The notes beneath the pieces were generated by a model. That model had not been told where the DNA came from, ran no database searches, and saw only the letters and a list, made by a program, of their open reading frames with translations. From contig JALURF010000111.1 of assembly GCA_027017165.1 (NCBI GenBank), positions 1 through 9,620 of the forward strand: DNA of 9,620 nt, in the 5' to 3' direction. Position numbers and translations under genes: made by a program. Positions 1 to 5,728 of the stretch are shown here, one piece after another (within the stretch, counting starts at the first letter, position 1; every line of letters begins with the position of its first letter). The stretch comes from Thermofilaceae archaeon. GTDB lineage: Archaea > Thermoproteota > Thermoprotei > Thermofilales > B69-G16.

Positions 1-1205
1 AGTTGAATCACTTCCAAACTTCTCATCGAAAGTTTGTAATTCGCCGTTATTTCGCCTTTGTGGCTAATATGTAGATATGAAATAACAACGTCTACATCTA
101 ATGTTACTCCAAATTTTTCTTGAAGCAGCTGATCTATCAGATACATTTCCTGAAATAAGGCACGCGGTGGAGTACGTTTAATTTCTTTGATTAAATCGTC
201 ATCTAAGAGAACAGTAGGCTGTACTTTTTGTCCTTTGTAGTTTAGTAGTTTTTGTAGTGTTTCTGGTGGTATATGATCTGTTATGTCTTTGCTTCTTGAT
301 ATGCCTATTATTAGTTGTAGTCTGTCTTTGGCGTAGGAGAATGTTGTGTAGCCTTCTTCTAGGAATGTTATGTGTAGGTGGTGTTTTGCTAGTTTGGGGT
401 TTTTTAGTATTGCTGGGTGTAGGGGTGGGTCTGTTATTGTTTTTCTGCCGTATGGTAGTCCTGCTGCGTTTATTATTCGTGCTGTTACTGAGTCTGTGTA
501 GACGTCGAAGCCTGGCTTCTGTGGCGGTAGTATTTTTGCCCATCCTCCTGCTTCTTTTACTGTGTCTATGAATTTTCTGATTAGGACTGGGTCTTGGTTT
601 ACGTATCTTAGAGTGGTTTGGGTTGGGCTTTTGAACATTATTAAGGAGCCTTCGTTTAGGGCGTGGGTGTAGAGTTTGACTATTTTGGAGGAGTATAGGT
701 CTATTGGGAAGTTTCTGTCTAGTATTGCTTTTCTTTCTTCTAGTTCTTCGAGGGGTATTCCGAGCAGGTTGAAGATTCTTTTTAAGACTCTTGTTTTAGC
801 CGATACTACGGGTGATTGCCGCATCCAGTCTCTTATGATGTTTACCTTGCCTTCTGGCACGTTTAGTTTTTTGGCGAGTTGGTATGGATTTTCGGCCTCT
901 AGCTTTTTCATCGCCTTTTTTATTCTTTTGTGGAGGTAGCGCGAGTCTATTTTTCTTATTGCGCCATTTGGTTCTTGCCACCAGTGGTATAGTTTTTGTT
1001 TTATTTGTGTTTTGGGTCCGTAGATTTTCTGTATGAGTTTCTCGAGAGTTTCTGCTGGTACTCCGAGTTTTTCCTCTAGTGGTTTCAGCTCTACTAGTTT
1101 GGGGTTTTCTACTTCTTCTATAATTCGCTCTATGAGTTGTAGTTCTTTTTCTTTGCTTTTCAGCCACTGGGTGTACTGTAGATGTGATTGTTTGTATTGG
1201 CCCAT
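1..1205 (-). CDS. LAGLIDADG-like protein with helical N-terminal domain (C-terminus beyond window)
   Basis: The frame is open from the ATG at 1203-1205 to the window edge (401 full codons, no stop). Residues about 1-165 are charged and helical, with an HTH-like stretch around 104-128 (NPYQLAKKLNVPEGKV). Residues about 172-310 resemble a two-motif LAGLIDADG fold. LYTHALNEG (178-186) and LHITFLEEG (277-285) align with LAGLIDADG, placing Glu185 and Glu284 at the usual acidic position. Each is followed by a typical strand/helix segment (NQDPVLIRKFIDTVKEAGG; LQLIIGISRSKDI). Residues 340-401 look like the closing part of the second half. I see no intein splicing motifs, so it appears free-standing. 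A GAGGA Shine-Dalgarno sequence (1211-1215) and an upstream A/T box support the start. A homing endonuclease or a WhiA-like DNA-binding protein are both possible; the family call is by eye. Codon use changes sharply near 220. Confidence 0.6.
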   Translation of the reverse strand, partial: MGQYKQSHLQYTQWLKSKEKELQLIERIIEEVENPKLVELKPLEEKLGVPAETLEKLIQKIYGPKTQIKQKLYHWWQEPNGAIRKIDSRYLHKRIKKAMKKLEAENPYQLAKKLNVPEGKVNIIRDWMRQSPVVSAKTRVLKRIFNLLGIPLEELEERKAILDRNFPIDLYSSKIVKLYTHALNEGSLIMFKSPTQTTLRYVNQDPVLIRKFIDTVKEAGGWAKILPPQKPGFDVYTDSVTARIINAAGLPYGRKTITDPPLHPAILKNPKLAKHHLHITFLEEGYTTFSYAKDRLQLIIGISRSKDITDHIPPETLQKLLNYKGQKVQPTVLLDDDLIKEIKRTPPRALFQEMYLIDQLLQEKFGVTLDVDVVISYLHISHKGEITANYKLSMRSLEVIQ

Positions 1206-1240
1206 TTAGATCCTCTATCGTAGGGTTAATCGTGGCTATG

Positions 1241-1250
1241 GTTAATATTC
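1241..1250 (-). promoter_or_regulatory. Probable TATA box for the LAGLIDADG-like gene
   Basis: The minus strand reads GAATATTAAC here. Its centre lies about 40 nt upstream of the ATG at 1205. A start site 26 nt downstream would fall near 1219 and give a leader of roughly 14 nt that includes the GAGGA at 1211-1215. Inferred from spacing only. Confidence 0.45.
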
Positions 1251-1306
1251 TTGTGTTGTTGTGGGAAGGCTTAAGTTTCTCTGCGCTAATATAATGATTG
1301 GTTGTT

Positions 1307-1657
1307 ATGGGGCTTGTCTATATACGTGGCGTGGTTAAGTGGGGCGGCGCGTCGAGAGAGGTTATGTTCTTAGTGGATTCGGGCGCTACGTATACTGTTT
1401 TGAAGAAGGATGTTTGGGAGTTTTTAGGTCTTAAGCCTAAACGTGAGGTGGAGCTTGTCTTGGCCGATGGTACTGTTATTAGGAGGTTTCTCTCGGAGGC
1501 TGTTATAGAGCTTCCCGGCTATGGGGAGTATTATAGCCCGGTGCTTCTCGGAGAAGAAGGAGACGAGAATCTCTTAGGCACGGTTACTCTGGAGATTTTC
1601 GGCCTCGTCTTAGACCCGCTTAAGCGGGAGTTGAGGCCGATTAGGGCTATACTGTAG
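1307..1657 (+). CDS. Retropepsin-like (clan AA) aspartic protease, single domain
   Basis: The product is a 116-residue protein. It carries the retropepsin active-site motif FLVDSGATYT (Asp24-Ser25-Gly26) and a downstream LADG flap-like segment (52-55). The hydrophobic-hydrophobic-Gly motif is LLG (89-91) before the last strands. One such domain is half of a pepsin, so the enzyme would act as a homodimer, as retroviral proteases do; that follows from family knowledge. No signal peptide or membrane segment is visible, suggesting a cytosolic protein of unknown substrate. I chose the ATG at 1307 because archaeal relatives usually begin MGLV. A TTG at 1298 adds three residues and is the alternative. 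An A/T box (CTTAAGTTT, 1270-1278) fits a start site near 1300. The 3' end is 4 bp from the stop of the opposing frameshifted gene. Confidence 0.8.
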   Translation: MGLVYIRGVVKWGGASREVMFLVDSGATYTVLKKDVWEFLGLKPKREVELVLADGTVIRRFLSEAVIELPGYGEYYSPVLLGEEGDENLLGTVTLEIFGLVLDPLKRELRPIRAIL

Positions 1658-1661
1658 GGGG

Positions 1662-2274
1662 TTAGATTCTCGCGTATATCCGTATTCCGAGTTTTTTAGA
1701 TGCTTCTAATGCTTTTGTATCTGCGTATGGTGTTACTATGATTAGTTTGTCTGGTTTTTTACCGGTTTTTCCTCGTATAGTTCTGCTTTTCTCTTGAACT
1801 GGTATACGTCGGATGCCTTGACATGTGATGACGCTTCTATGAGTATTAGCTTGTCGTCTTTAACCGCGATATCTACTTCTACTTGGCTTGGATAACGTAG
1901 ACTAGTCCTGTCTCGTCGAAGCAAGTCCACCTGTCCACTTTAAAGCCGAGCTCCTCCTCCAGTAGACTTTTTAATCCTTCTCTAAAAGCCTCTTCCGCCA
2001 TTATCCCCCGTCTAGCCCCGATGGCTGATATGTGCCTATTAACGAGCTCGAACCCCTTTATCATGTCTTCTCTAAGCCTATTCGTGTCTTCTCTTAACTT
2101 GTTCATATCTTCTCTAAGTTCTTCTATGTCTTCTCTAAGTTTGACTAGTTCTGCTTCGTGTCTGTCGAGTCTTTTGAGTATTTCTTCTAGTCCTATGAGT
2201 CCCGCGACTGCATATCTGAATTCTTCATCTTCTTTTAACAGTTTTAAAATCTTTGATTTAAGCTCGAGTTCCAT
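1662..2274 (-). pseudogene. DUF3782-like PD-(D/E)XK nuclease-fold gene with two frameshifts
   Basis: Three consecutive reading frames make one protein of about 203 residues. The first frame (2274-1879) encodes a helical N-terminus, a heptad coiled coil (LREDIEELREDMNKLRED) and the start of the nuclease-like fold. It breaks near 1894-1898 after DETGLVY. The next frame continues YPSQVEVDIAV, then IEASS and FKRKAELYEEK, the expected order of a PD-(D/E)XK core with Asp in VEVD and Glu in IEA. Ser replaces the usual Lys; I recall similar E-x-[TS]-S variants in this family. It breaks again at the five-base A run of the minus strand (1766-1770). The third frame gives TGKKPDKLIIVTPYADTKAL and ends at TAA (1662-1664). 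Adding one base at each site restores a conserved protein. Recent decay or two sequencing errors are both possible. It probably binds or cuts nucleic acid if intact, but the function of the family is not established. Confidence 0.8.
2066..2139 (-). repeat. Four 21-bp periodic repeats encoding coiled-coil heptads
   Basis: The + strand word TCTTCTCTAAG or a close variant starts at 2066, 2087, 2108 and 2129, exactly 21 bp apart. On the coding (minus) strand this encodes the LRED heptad of the coiled coil. The repetition at DNA level suggests growth of the coil by tandem duplication. It is part of the gene and not a CRISPR or mobile repeat. Confidence 0.85.
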
Positions 2275-2296
2275 ACTCTGTATGGTAGGTGCATAA

Positions 2297-2310
2297 CTAA
2301 TATATATTAG
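2297..2310 (-). promoter_or_regulatory. Palindromic TATA box of the DUF3782-like gene
   Basis: CTAATATATATTAG is a perfect 14-bp palindrome. Its centre lies about 29 nt upstream of the ATG at 2274, so transcription would begin only about 3 nt before the start codon. The A/T content and spacing fit an archaeal TATA box; the symmetry could also serve a dimeric regulator. Confidence 0.55.
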
Positions 2311-2323
2311 GGTTGTGAAGAAT

Positions 2324-3865
2324 CTAAAACTCCTCCAACAGTTCTATGCCTCCGTCTTTTTCGATTAGGATGTAGGTGCCGGGGTTTTCTCCGTTTCTGG
2401 TCCAGCATCCGGGGTTTGCAATGCCTTCTTCGCGGTTTATTTCCGGTTTGTGGGTGTGGGCTGTAAATACCCATTCCGCCCTGGTTTCTCTCTTTATTCT
2501 TTTAGCTTCTCTCCGTATTGCGTCTGGGCTTGGTCCTATTTGGTGTCCGTGGAGCATGTAGGCAGTCGAGCCGTCTGGCAGGTATACTGCCGCCGTGTCT
2601 AAGGCTTTTCTGTAGAATTTGTAGAGGGCTAGTATGTGGTAGTTAGTCGGCTTGCCGGGCTTCGGCAGTCTGCGCCATGATTCTTGTAGGGTTAGGGCTT
2701 GGTCCATTATGTTTAATACTTTGGCGAAGTTTGAGTCTGTGTCTCCTTTTACGGCTAGTATTTTGGAGGGTATCCATGTTAATCCGCCGAAAAGCTTTAC
2801 CGCTTCTAGTGCTAGTAGTTCTCCGCGCTGTAGGTCTAGTGTATCGCCTAGGAATACTATGTTGTCGGGGTATTCGTCTCTTAGGAGGCTTAGAAGTTCT
2901 TCCAGCATCGACTCGGGAGTGCCGGCGTGCAGGTCCGCCACGACTACCGTTTTTCCTTCTAAAGCTATATCATATAGCTGTAGCCGTCTTTCTCCGGCGC
3001 CCGTGACCATGTTTAACACGTACTCTAAGTTGTGCTCTACGATCCTCTCCTCCCCGCCCGGGTATTCTAGAACCTCCCCCGTATCGGAGAGGACTATACT
3101 CTTCTCTCTCAGGTCTACGGTTTTATAACGGGCGTAGGCATAGCCTTTCATGCCGTGGATTAGCCAGCTTAGCCCCGCGTATGAGAATTTGGGTTTGTCT
3201 AGCCTTTTTAAGTGAGCGAAGATTTTGGGGTTTAAGACTCCTATGATTAAGCCTTGTTCCGCGTACTTGTCTATTAATCTCCAGTGGGTCTCTAATAGTT
3301 TCCGCGCCAGTCCTTCTTTAAAGAAGTTTTGGGCGTATTCGGAGGCGTGTAGGGCTATGGTTTTAAACCCTAGCTTTGACAGCGCGTTTATGTAGGCTTC
3401 CGCCTGCTCCCTGTTGGCTCCCTTGGATAAGGGTATCACCGGCACGTTTAGCTTGGAGGCTAGTTCGACCGTGTATTCTAGGCATTTTACTAGGTTGTTC
3501 CAGCACTCCTCCGGGGGCAGGTCTACTTCTACGGGCATATCCCACCCGATTACTGCGTCGAACCCCTTCTCCGCGGTTTCGAGAAAGTTTTTGAAGGTGG
3601 AGGGGTTGCAGAGCATTTGGTCGGGCATCACCGCAGACAGTAATAGCGCGCCGTCATAATCTAGGTATCTGTGCCAGTCCTCGACTCCGTCTTCCAGTTG
3701 GTAGTATTCCAGAATCGCTGCTTTAACGTTAAACCGTTTAAGTATTTCGGCGTATTCCGGTTTCGGGGGAATTATCGGGGTTAGGCGGGGTAGAAATACC
3801 GGCTCTACTTCTCCCTCATACTTTTCCGCTATTTCGGCGATTTTATTTTTATAAAAGGTGGACAT
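2324..3865 (-). CDS. Two-domain protein with C-terminal calcineurin-like metallophosphoesterase
   Basis: The product has 513 residues. Residues about 303-480 form a calcineurin-like metallophosphoesterase with its metal-binding motifs in order: VVVADLHAG (Asp311, His313), VFLGDTLD (Asp341), KGDTDS (374-378), LHGHQIG (His439, His441) and TAHTHKPE (His470, His472). The usual GNHD motif is GDTD here: Asp replaces the metal-bound Asn and Thr replaces the His thought to act in catalysis. The enzyme would hydrolyse a phosphoester in the cytosol; the substrate is unknown. Residues about 20-290 form an alpha/beta domain (FDAVIGWDMP, VPVIPLSKG, FSYAGLSWLIHGMKGYAY) that recalls TIM-barrel tRNA-guanine transglycosylase-like proteins, but I cannot assign it firmly. 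The ATG at 3863-3865 appears leaderless. It lies 49 bp upstream of the DUF3782-like gene on the same strand, but that gene has its own TATA box. Confidence 0.85.
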   Translation of the reverse strand: MSTFYKNKIAEIAEKYEGEVEPVFLPRLTPIIPPKPEYAEILKRFNVKAAILEYYQLEDGVEDWHRYLDYDGALLLSAVMPDQMLCNPSTFKNFLETAEKGFDAVIGWDMPVEVDLPPEECWNNLVKCLEYTVELASKLNVPVIPLSKGANREQAEAYINALSKLGFKTIALHASEYAQNFFKEGLARKLLETHWRLIDKYAEQGLIIGVLNPKIFAHLKRLDKPKFSYAGLSWLIHGMKGYAYARYKTVDLREKSIVLSDTGEVLEYPGGEERIVEHNLEYVLNMVTGAGERRLQLYDIALEGKTVVVADLHAGTPESMLEELLSLLRDEYPDNIVFLGDTLDLQRGELLALEAVKLFGGLTWIPSKILAVKGDTDSNFAKVLNIMDQALTLQESWRRLPKPGKPTNYHILALYKFYRKALDTAAVYLPDGSTAYMLHGHQIGPSPDAIRREAKRIKRETRAEWVFTAHTHKPEINREEGIANPGCWTRNGENPGTYILIEKDGGIELLEEF

Positions 3866-3887
3866 TTTGAATTTACTTATTTTGTCG

Positions 3888-3896
3888 TATTTATAA
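3888..3896 (-). promoter_or_regulatory. TATA box of the metallophosphoesterase gene
   Basis: The minus strand reads TTATAAATA, centred at 3892. A start site 26-27 nt downstream coincides with the A of the ATG at 3865, so the mRNA is probably leaderless. No Shine-Dalgarno sequence precedes the ATG, in agreement. Confidence 0.7.
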
Positions 3897-3927
3897 CGCT
3901 TACTTACGGTTAAAATGCCGTGGAATA

Positions 3928-3938
3928 TTTAGATATAT
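3928..3938 (+). promoter_or_regulatory. TATA box of the CitG-like gene
   Basis: TTTAGATATAT is centred at 3933, 27 nt before the ATG at 3960. That spacing predicts a leaderless mRNA. It lies 41 bp from the divergent TATA box at 3888-3896, so the two promoters share a compact 94-bp intergenic region. Confidence 0.65.
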
Positions 3939-3959
3939 GACTGTTCTACTGTTGATGCG

Positions 3960-4964
3960 ATGAGAAAAGAGGGGGGATTCGCAGCCGGAATCGATGATAT
4001 TATGAGGGCTGCTCAGCTAGCTTGCTGTCTAGAGGTAAGCGGCTATCCTAAACCGGGGAATGTGCATAGGCTTAGGGATTTTAAGGATACTAGGTTTGAG
4101 CATTTTCTTGCTGGTTCTATAGCTCTTGGTCCTCCAGTTAGAGAAGCCGCGATTAGAGGAGTGAAAATCGGGCTTGGGGAATTGGATTTAAGCGAGGCTG
4201 AAATAGGGGCTTTGATAAGGAAAACTGTTTCTGAGGTTAAGAAGTGGCATAGGGGAGGAAATACTCACTTAGGCATCTCTCTCCTTTTTATTCCTCTAGC
4301 GGTCTCCGCTGGCTTGTGTATGGCTCGCGGAGGCATTGATAAAAATTGTTTGCAGAAGTTTTTTGGGAAAGTCGTAGAGGCGACTACCTGCCGTGATACG
4401 GTAGAGTTCTATAAGGCCGTTAAGATAGCTGAGCCGGGTGGTTTGGGTAGGGTCAGGGGTGTAGGCGCTCCCGACGTCTACGAAAGAGGAGCTGAATCTG
4501 TTATCTTGGAAAAAGGGTTAACGCTTTACGAGGTTATGAAAATAGCGTCGTCGTGGGATTTAGTGGCTTGGGAGTTTGCTAATAGGTTAGAGGATGCTTT
4601 TAAAGTAGGTTATCCGTTTTTCGAAAAAGTTTACGAAGATACTGGAGACGTCAATATAGCCGTAGTCCATACCTTCCTCAAACTATTGTCGGAGAAAACG
4701 GATACTTTAATTGCTAGGAAAATTGGATTAGAAAAGACTCCTAATGTGGCGGAGGCTGTGAAAATAGGCTTGGAAAAAGCGGCGAAGTATTCTCTAGAAG
4801 CCCGTAGGGTGCTAGAGCTTGGAGGATTAAAAACCCTGGAGGGGAGAAATGCTCTTGAAAAACTGGATGAAGAACTGGCCGCTAAAAACCTAAATCCGGG
4901 ATCTACTGCCGACGTATTGGCTGCCACGTTATTTATAGCGCTTCTAGCAGGGTTTAGACCATAA
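3960..4964 (+). CDS. citG: Triphosphoribosyl-dephospho-CoA synthase-like protein (CitG/MdcB family)
   Basis: The product has 334 residues. The family converts ATP and 3'-dephospho-CoA to the triphosphoribosyl precursor of the citrate or malonate lyase prosthetic group. Family motifs are present in order: YPKPGNVHRL (29-38), GGNTHLGISLL (99-109), an SSWDLVAWE segment (197-205), DTLIARKIG (248-256) and the C-terminal NPGSTADVLAATLF (312-325), close to the bacterial HPGSVADLLAATLF. The length is near that of bacterial CitG. No citrate lyase, malonate decarboxylase or carrier-protein gene is visible here, so the archaeal protein may make a different nucleotide or cofactor. The ATG at 3960 is set by a TATA box 27 nt upstream. 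Codons ending in T are much more common than in the minus-strand neighbours. Its stop lies 6 bp from the 3' end of the converging SRP RNA. Confidence 0.85.
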   Translation: MRKEGGFAAGIDDIMRAAQLACCLEVSGYPKPGNVHRLRDFKDTRFEHFLAGSIALGPPVREAAIRGVKIGLGELDLSEAEIGALIRKTVSEVKKWHRGGNTHLGISLLFIPLAVSAGLCMARGGIDKNCLQKFFGKVVEATTCRDTVEFYKAVKIAEPGGLGRVRGVGAPDVYERGAESVILEKGLTLYEVMKIASSWDLVAWEFANRLEDAFKVGYPFFEKVYEDTGDVNIAVVHTFLKLLSEKTDTLIARKIGLEKTPNVAEAVKIGLEKAAKYSLEARRVLELGGLKTLEGRNALEKLDEELAAKNLNPGSTADVLAATLFIALLAGFRP

Positions 4965-4965
4965 C

Positions 4966-4969
4966 AAAA
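4966..4969 (-). terminator. T run ending the SRP RNA transcript
   Basis: On the minus strand the closing helix of the SRP RNA is followed at once by CTTTTG. Short T runs are typical archaeal termination signals. It overlaps no coding sequence but sits 1 bp from the stop codon of the converging CitG-like gene. Confidence 0.45.
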
Positions 4970-4970
4970 G

Positions 4971-5344
4971 TGCCCGCAGGGCTTCCCCGCGGCTCGCCAA
5001 CCATCCAAACCCGGAATACGCAGCGGCCCTAGTCTGCCCAGCGCCCCCGCAAACGCTGCCGCCTGCCCTTAGGGACCTGGGCGCCCCGGCGTGAGCGGGG
5101 CTGCTCCCTCCCGGGCCTAACCCGCTTCGGGCAGTTCGGTGATTCGGCCTCCCCTACGAGAGGCCTATCACCCACGGCAGCCCTGCGGGACTGAGCTTCA
5201 TCCCGGACTCGCTGCGCTCCGGGTTTGGAGAGGGCTTGACTGACCGCGGGTTAACGCCCCCCGCCGTATAGCCCATTTGCGGCACACGGCTCGGGGCCGT
5301 GCGGAGGCCAGGGCTAGGGCCTCGGGGCTTAACCCCTGCGGGCA
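4971..5344 (-). ncRNA. Archaeal signal recognition particle RNA (7S RNA)
   Basis: This is the RNA scaffold of the SRP, which brings ribosomes making secreted or membrane proteins to the translocon. The ends pair perfectly over 11 bp (UGCCCGCAGGG at 5344-5334 with CCCUGCGGGCA at 4981-4971), the archaeal helix 1. Helix 6 (5165-5146) is 8 bp closed by GUAG, the GNAR tetraloop recognised by SRP19. Helix 8 has GUUAGG, CCC, the GNRA loop GGGA, GGG, then AGCAGCC: the SRP54 (Ffh) binding site, seen at about 5121-5097. Long helix 5 includes CCAAACCCGGA paired with UCCGGGUUUGG. The 5' domain contains the hairpin GCACGGC/GCCGUGU. At about 374 nt it exceeds the usual archaeal length of about 300-320. The order is not permuted. 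Ends are inferred from pairing and may be off by a few bases. Confidence 0.93.
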
Positions 5345-5365
5345 ATATAGAATAAGTCCACCTGG

Positions 5366-5374
5366 GTTATTAAC
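5366..5374 (-). promoter_or_regulatory. TATA box of the SRP RNA gene
   Basis: GTTAATAAC on the minus strand is centred at 5370, 26 nt before the first paired base of the RNA (5344). The spacing is that of an archaeal TATA box and agrees with the 5' end deduced from helix 1. Confidence 0.6.
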
Positions 5375-5621
5375 GTTTTGTAGCATAAAATCTGAGTCAA
5401 AATTTGAGCTAAAAGTGCTGGGGATTATGTCTTGAATTGTACATCCTTCTGAGGGCTTGGGATTGAAAATAATAGAAAACTTCATAAAATGTGAAGCCGC
5501 TTTGTTGCTTAGGAAAACTCTAGAAATAGGATGTAACTAGGGCATATTATAGTAGTAAGCTTCTTCTACCTACAGTCTATAAACAAAATACAAAAATTGA
5601 AAAACGGAAAATCAATATCTT

Positions 5622-5640
5622 TATTGAGAAAAGAGAATAA
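5622..5640 (-). terminator. T-rich stretch downstream of tRNA-Gly
   Basis: The minus strand reads TTATTCTCTTTTCTC shortly after the 3' end of the tRNA, with further T runs beyond. This is consistent with archaeal T-rich termination. No hairpin is required or seen. Confidence 0.4.
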
Positions 5641-5644
5641 TTCA

Positions 5645-5718
5645 TGCGCCGGCCGGGATTCGAACCCGGGATCAGCGGCTCGGGAGGCCGCCATCCTACC
5701 AGGCTAGACTACCGGCGC
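5645..5718 (-). tRNA. tRNA-Gly(CCC): tRNA-Gly (anticodon CCC)
   Basis: The minus strand folds into a complete cloverleaf. The acceptor stem is GCGCCGG/CCGGCGC with discriminator A. The D arm has GTCT/GGAT with GG in its loop. The anticodon stem is GCGGC/GCCGC around CTCCCGA, giving anticodon CCC (5684-5682), which reads GGG. The variable loop has 5 nt and the T arm is CCGGG-TTCGAAT-CCCGG. There is no intron and the 3' CCA is not encoded. The high stem GC content fits a hyperthermophile. Its start is 10 bp after the stop of the upstream SPOUT-like gene on the same strand. Confidence 0.97.
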
Positions 5719-5728
5719 TATTTTGTAT

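Larger units (their letters stand above)
5345..5644 (+). other. AT-rich intergenic region without a recognised gene
   Basis: These 300 bases separate the SRP RNA from tRNA-Gly. They hold the SRP promoter and the T-rich downstream flank of the tRNA. A minus-strand open frame (5485-5198) begins here with MKFSIIFNPKPSEG but runs into the SRP RNA and has no start signals or family resemblance. I found no C/D-box pair, no second tRNA and no inverted repeat of note. Confidence 0.6.

Noticed and set aside
199..1167. Long open frames on both strands within the first kilobase (for example 257-571 plus and 796-1167 minus)
   Set aside because: They are low-complexity translations (runs of Leu/Val or Thr/Arg/Asn) caused by the G+T-rich strand opposite the real minus-strand gene.
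1..1205. Intein or intron-encoded endonuclease
   Set aside because: No Hint-domain splicing motifs, no host protein fused to it, and no rRNA or tRNA exons at either side within the window.
2066..2139. Possible CRISPR-like array from regularly spaced repeats
   Set aside because: The 21-bp period matches coiled-coil heptads in frame, and there are no unique spacers.
1662..2274. Programmed frameshifting to make the DUF3782-like protein
   Set aside because: Two independent shifts would be needed, and only one is at a homopolymer; decay or sequencing error is simpler.
2652..3128. Plus-strand 158-codon frame
   Set aside because: It lies antisense to the metallophosphoesterase domain, is Ser-rich, and shows no family motif.
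4971..5344. Permuted SRP RNA gene as in Thermoproteus
   Set aside because: Helix 8 and its tetraloop are continuous and the natural 5' and 3' ends pair at the gene boundaries, so the order is standard.
5198..5485. Minus-strand 95-codon open frame beginning MKFSIIF
   Set aside because: Two-thirds of it is the SRP RNA, it lacks start signals, and its codon use is unlike the neighbours.
5645..5718. tRNA-Gly as an integration site for a mobile element
   Set aside because: I saw no second copy of the tRNA 3' half in the window and no integrase gene.
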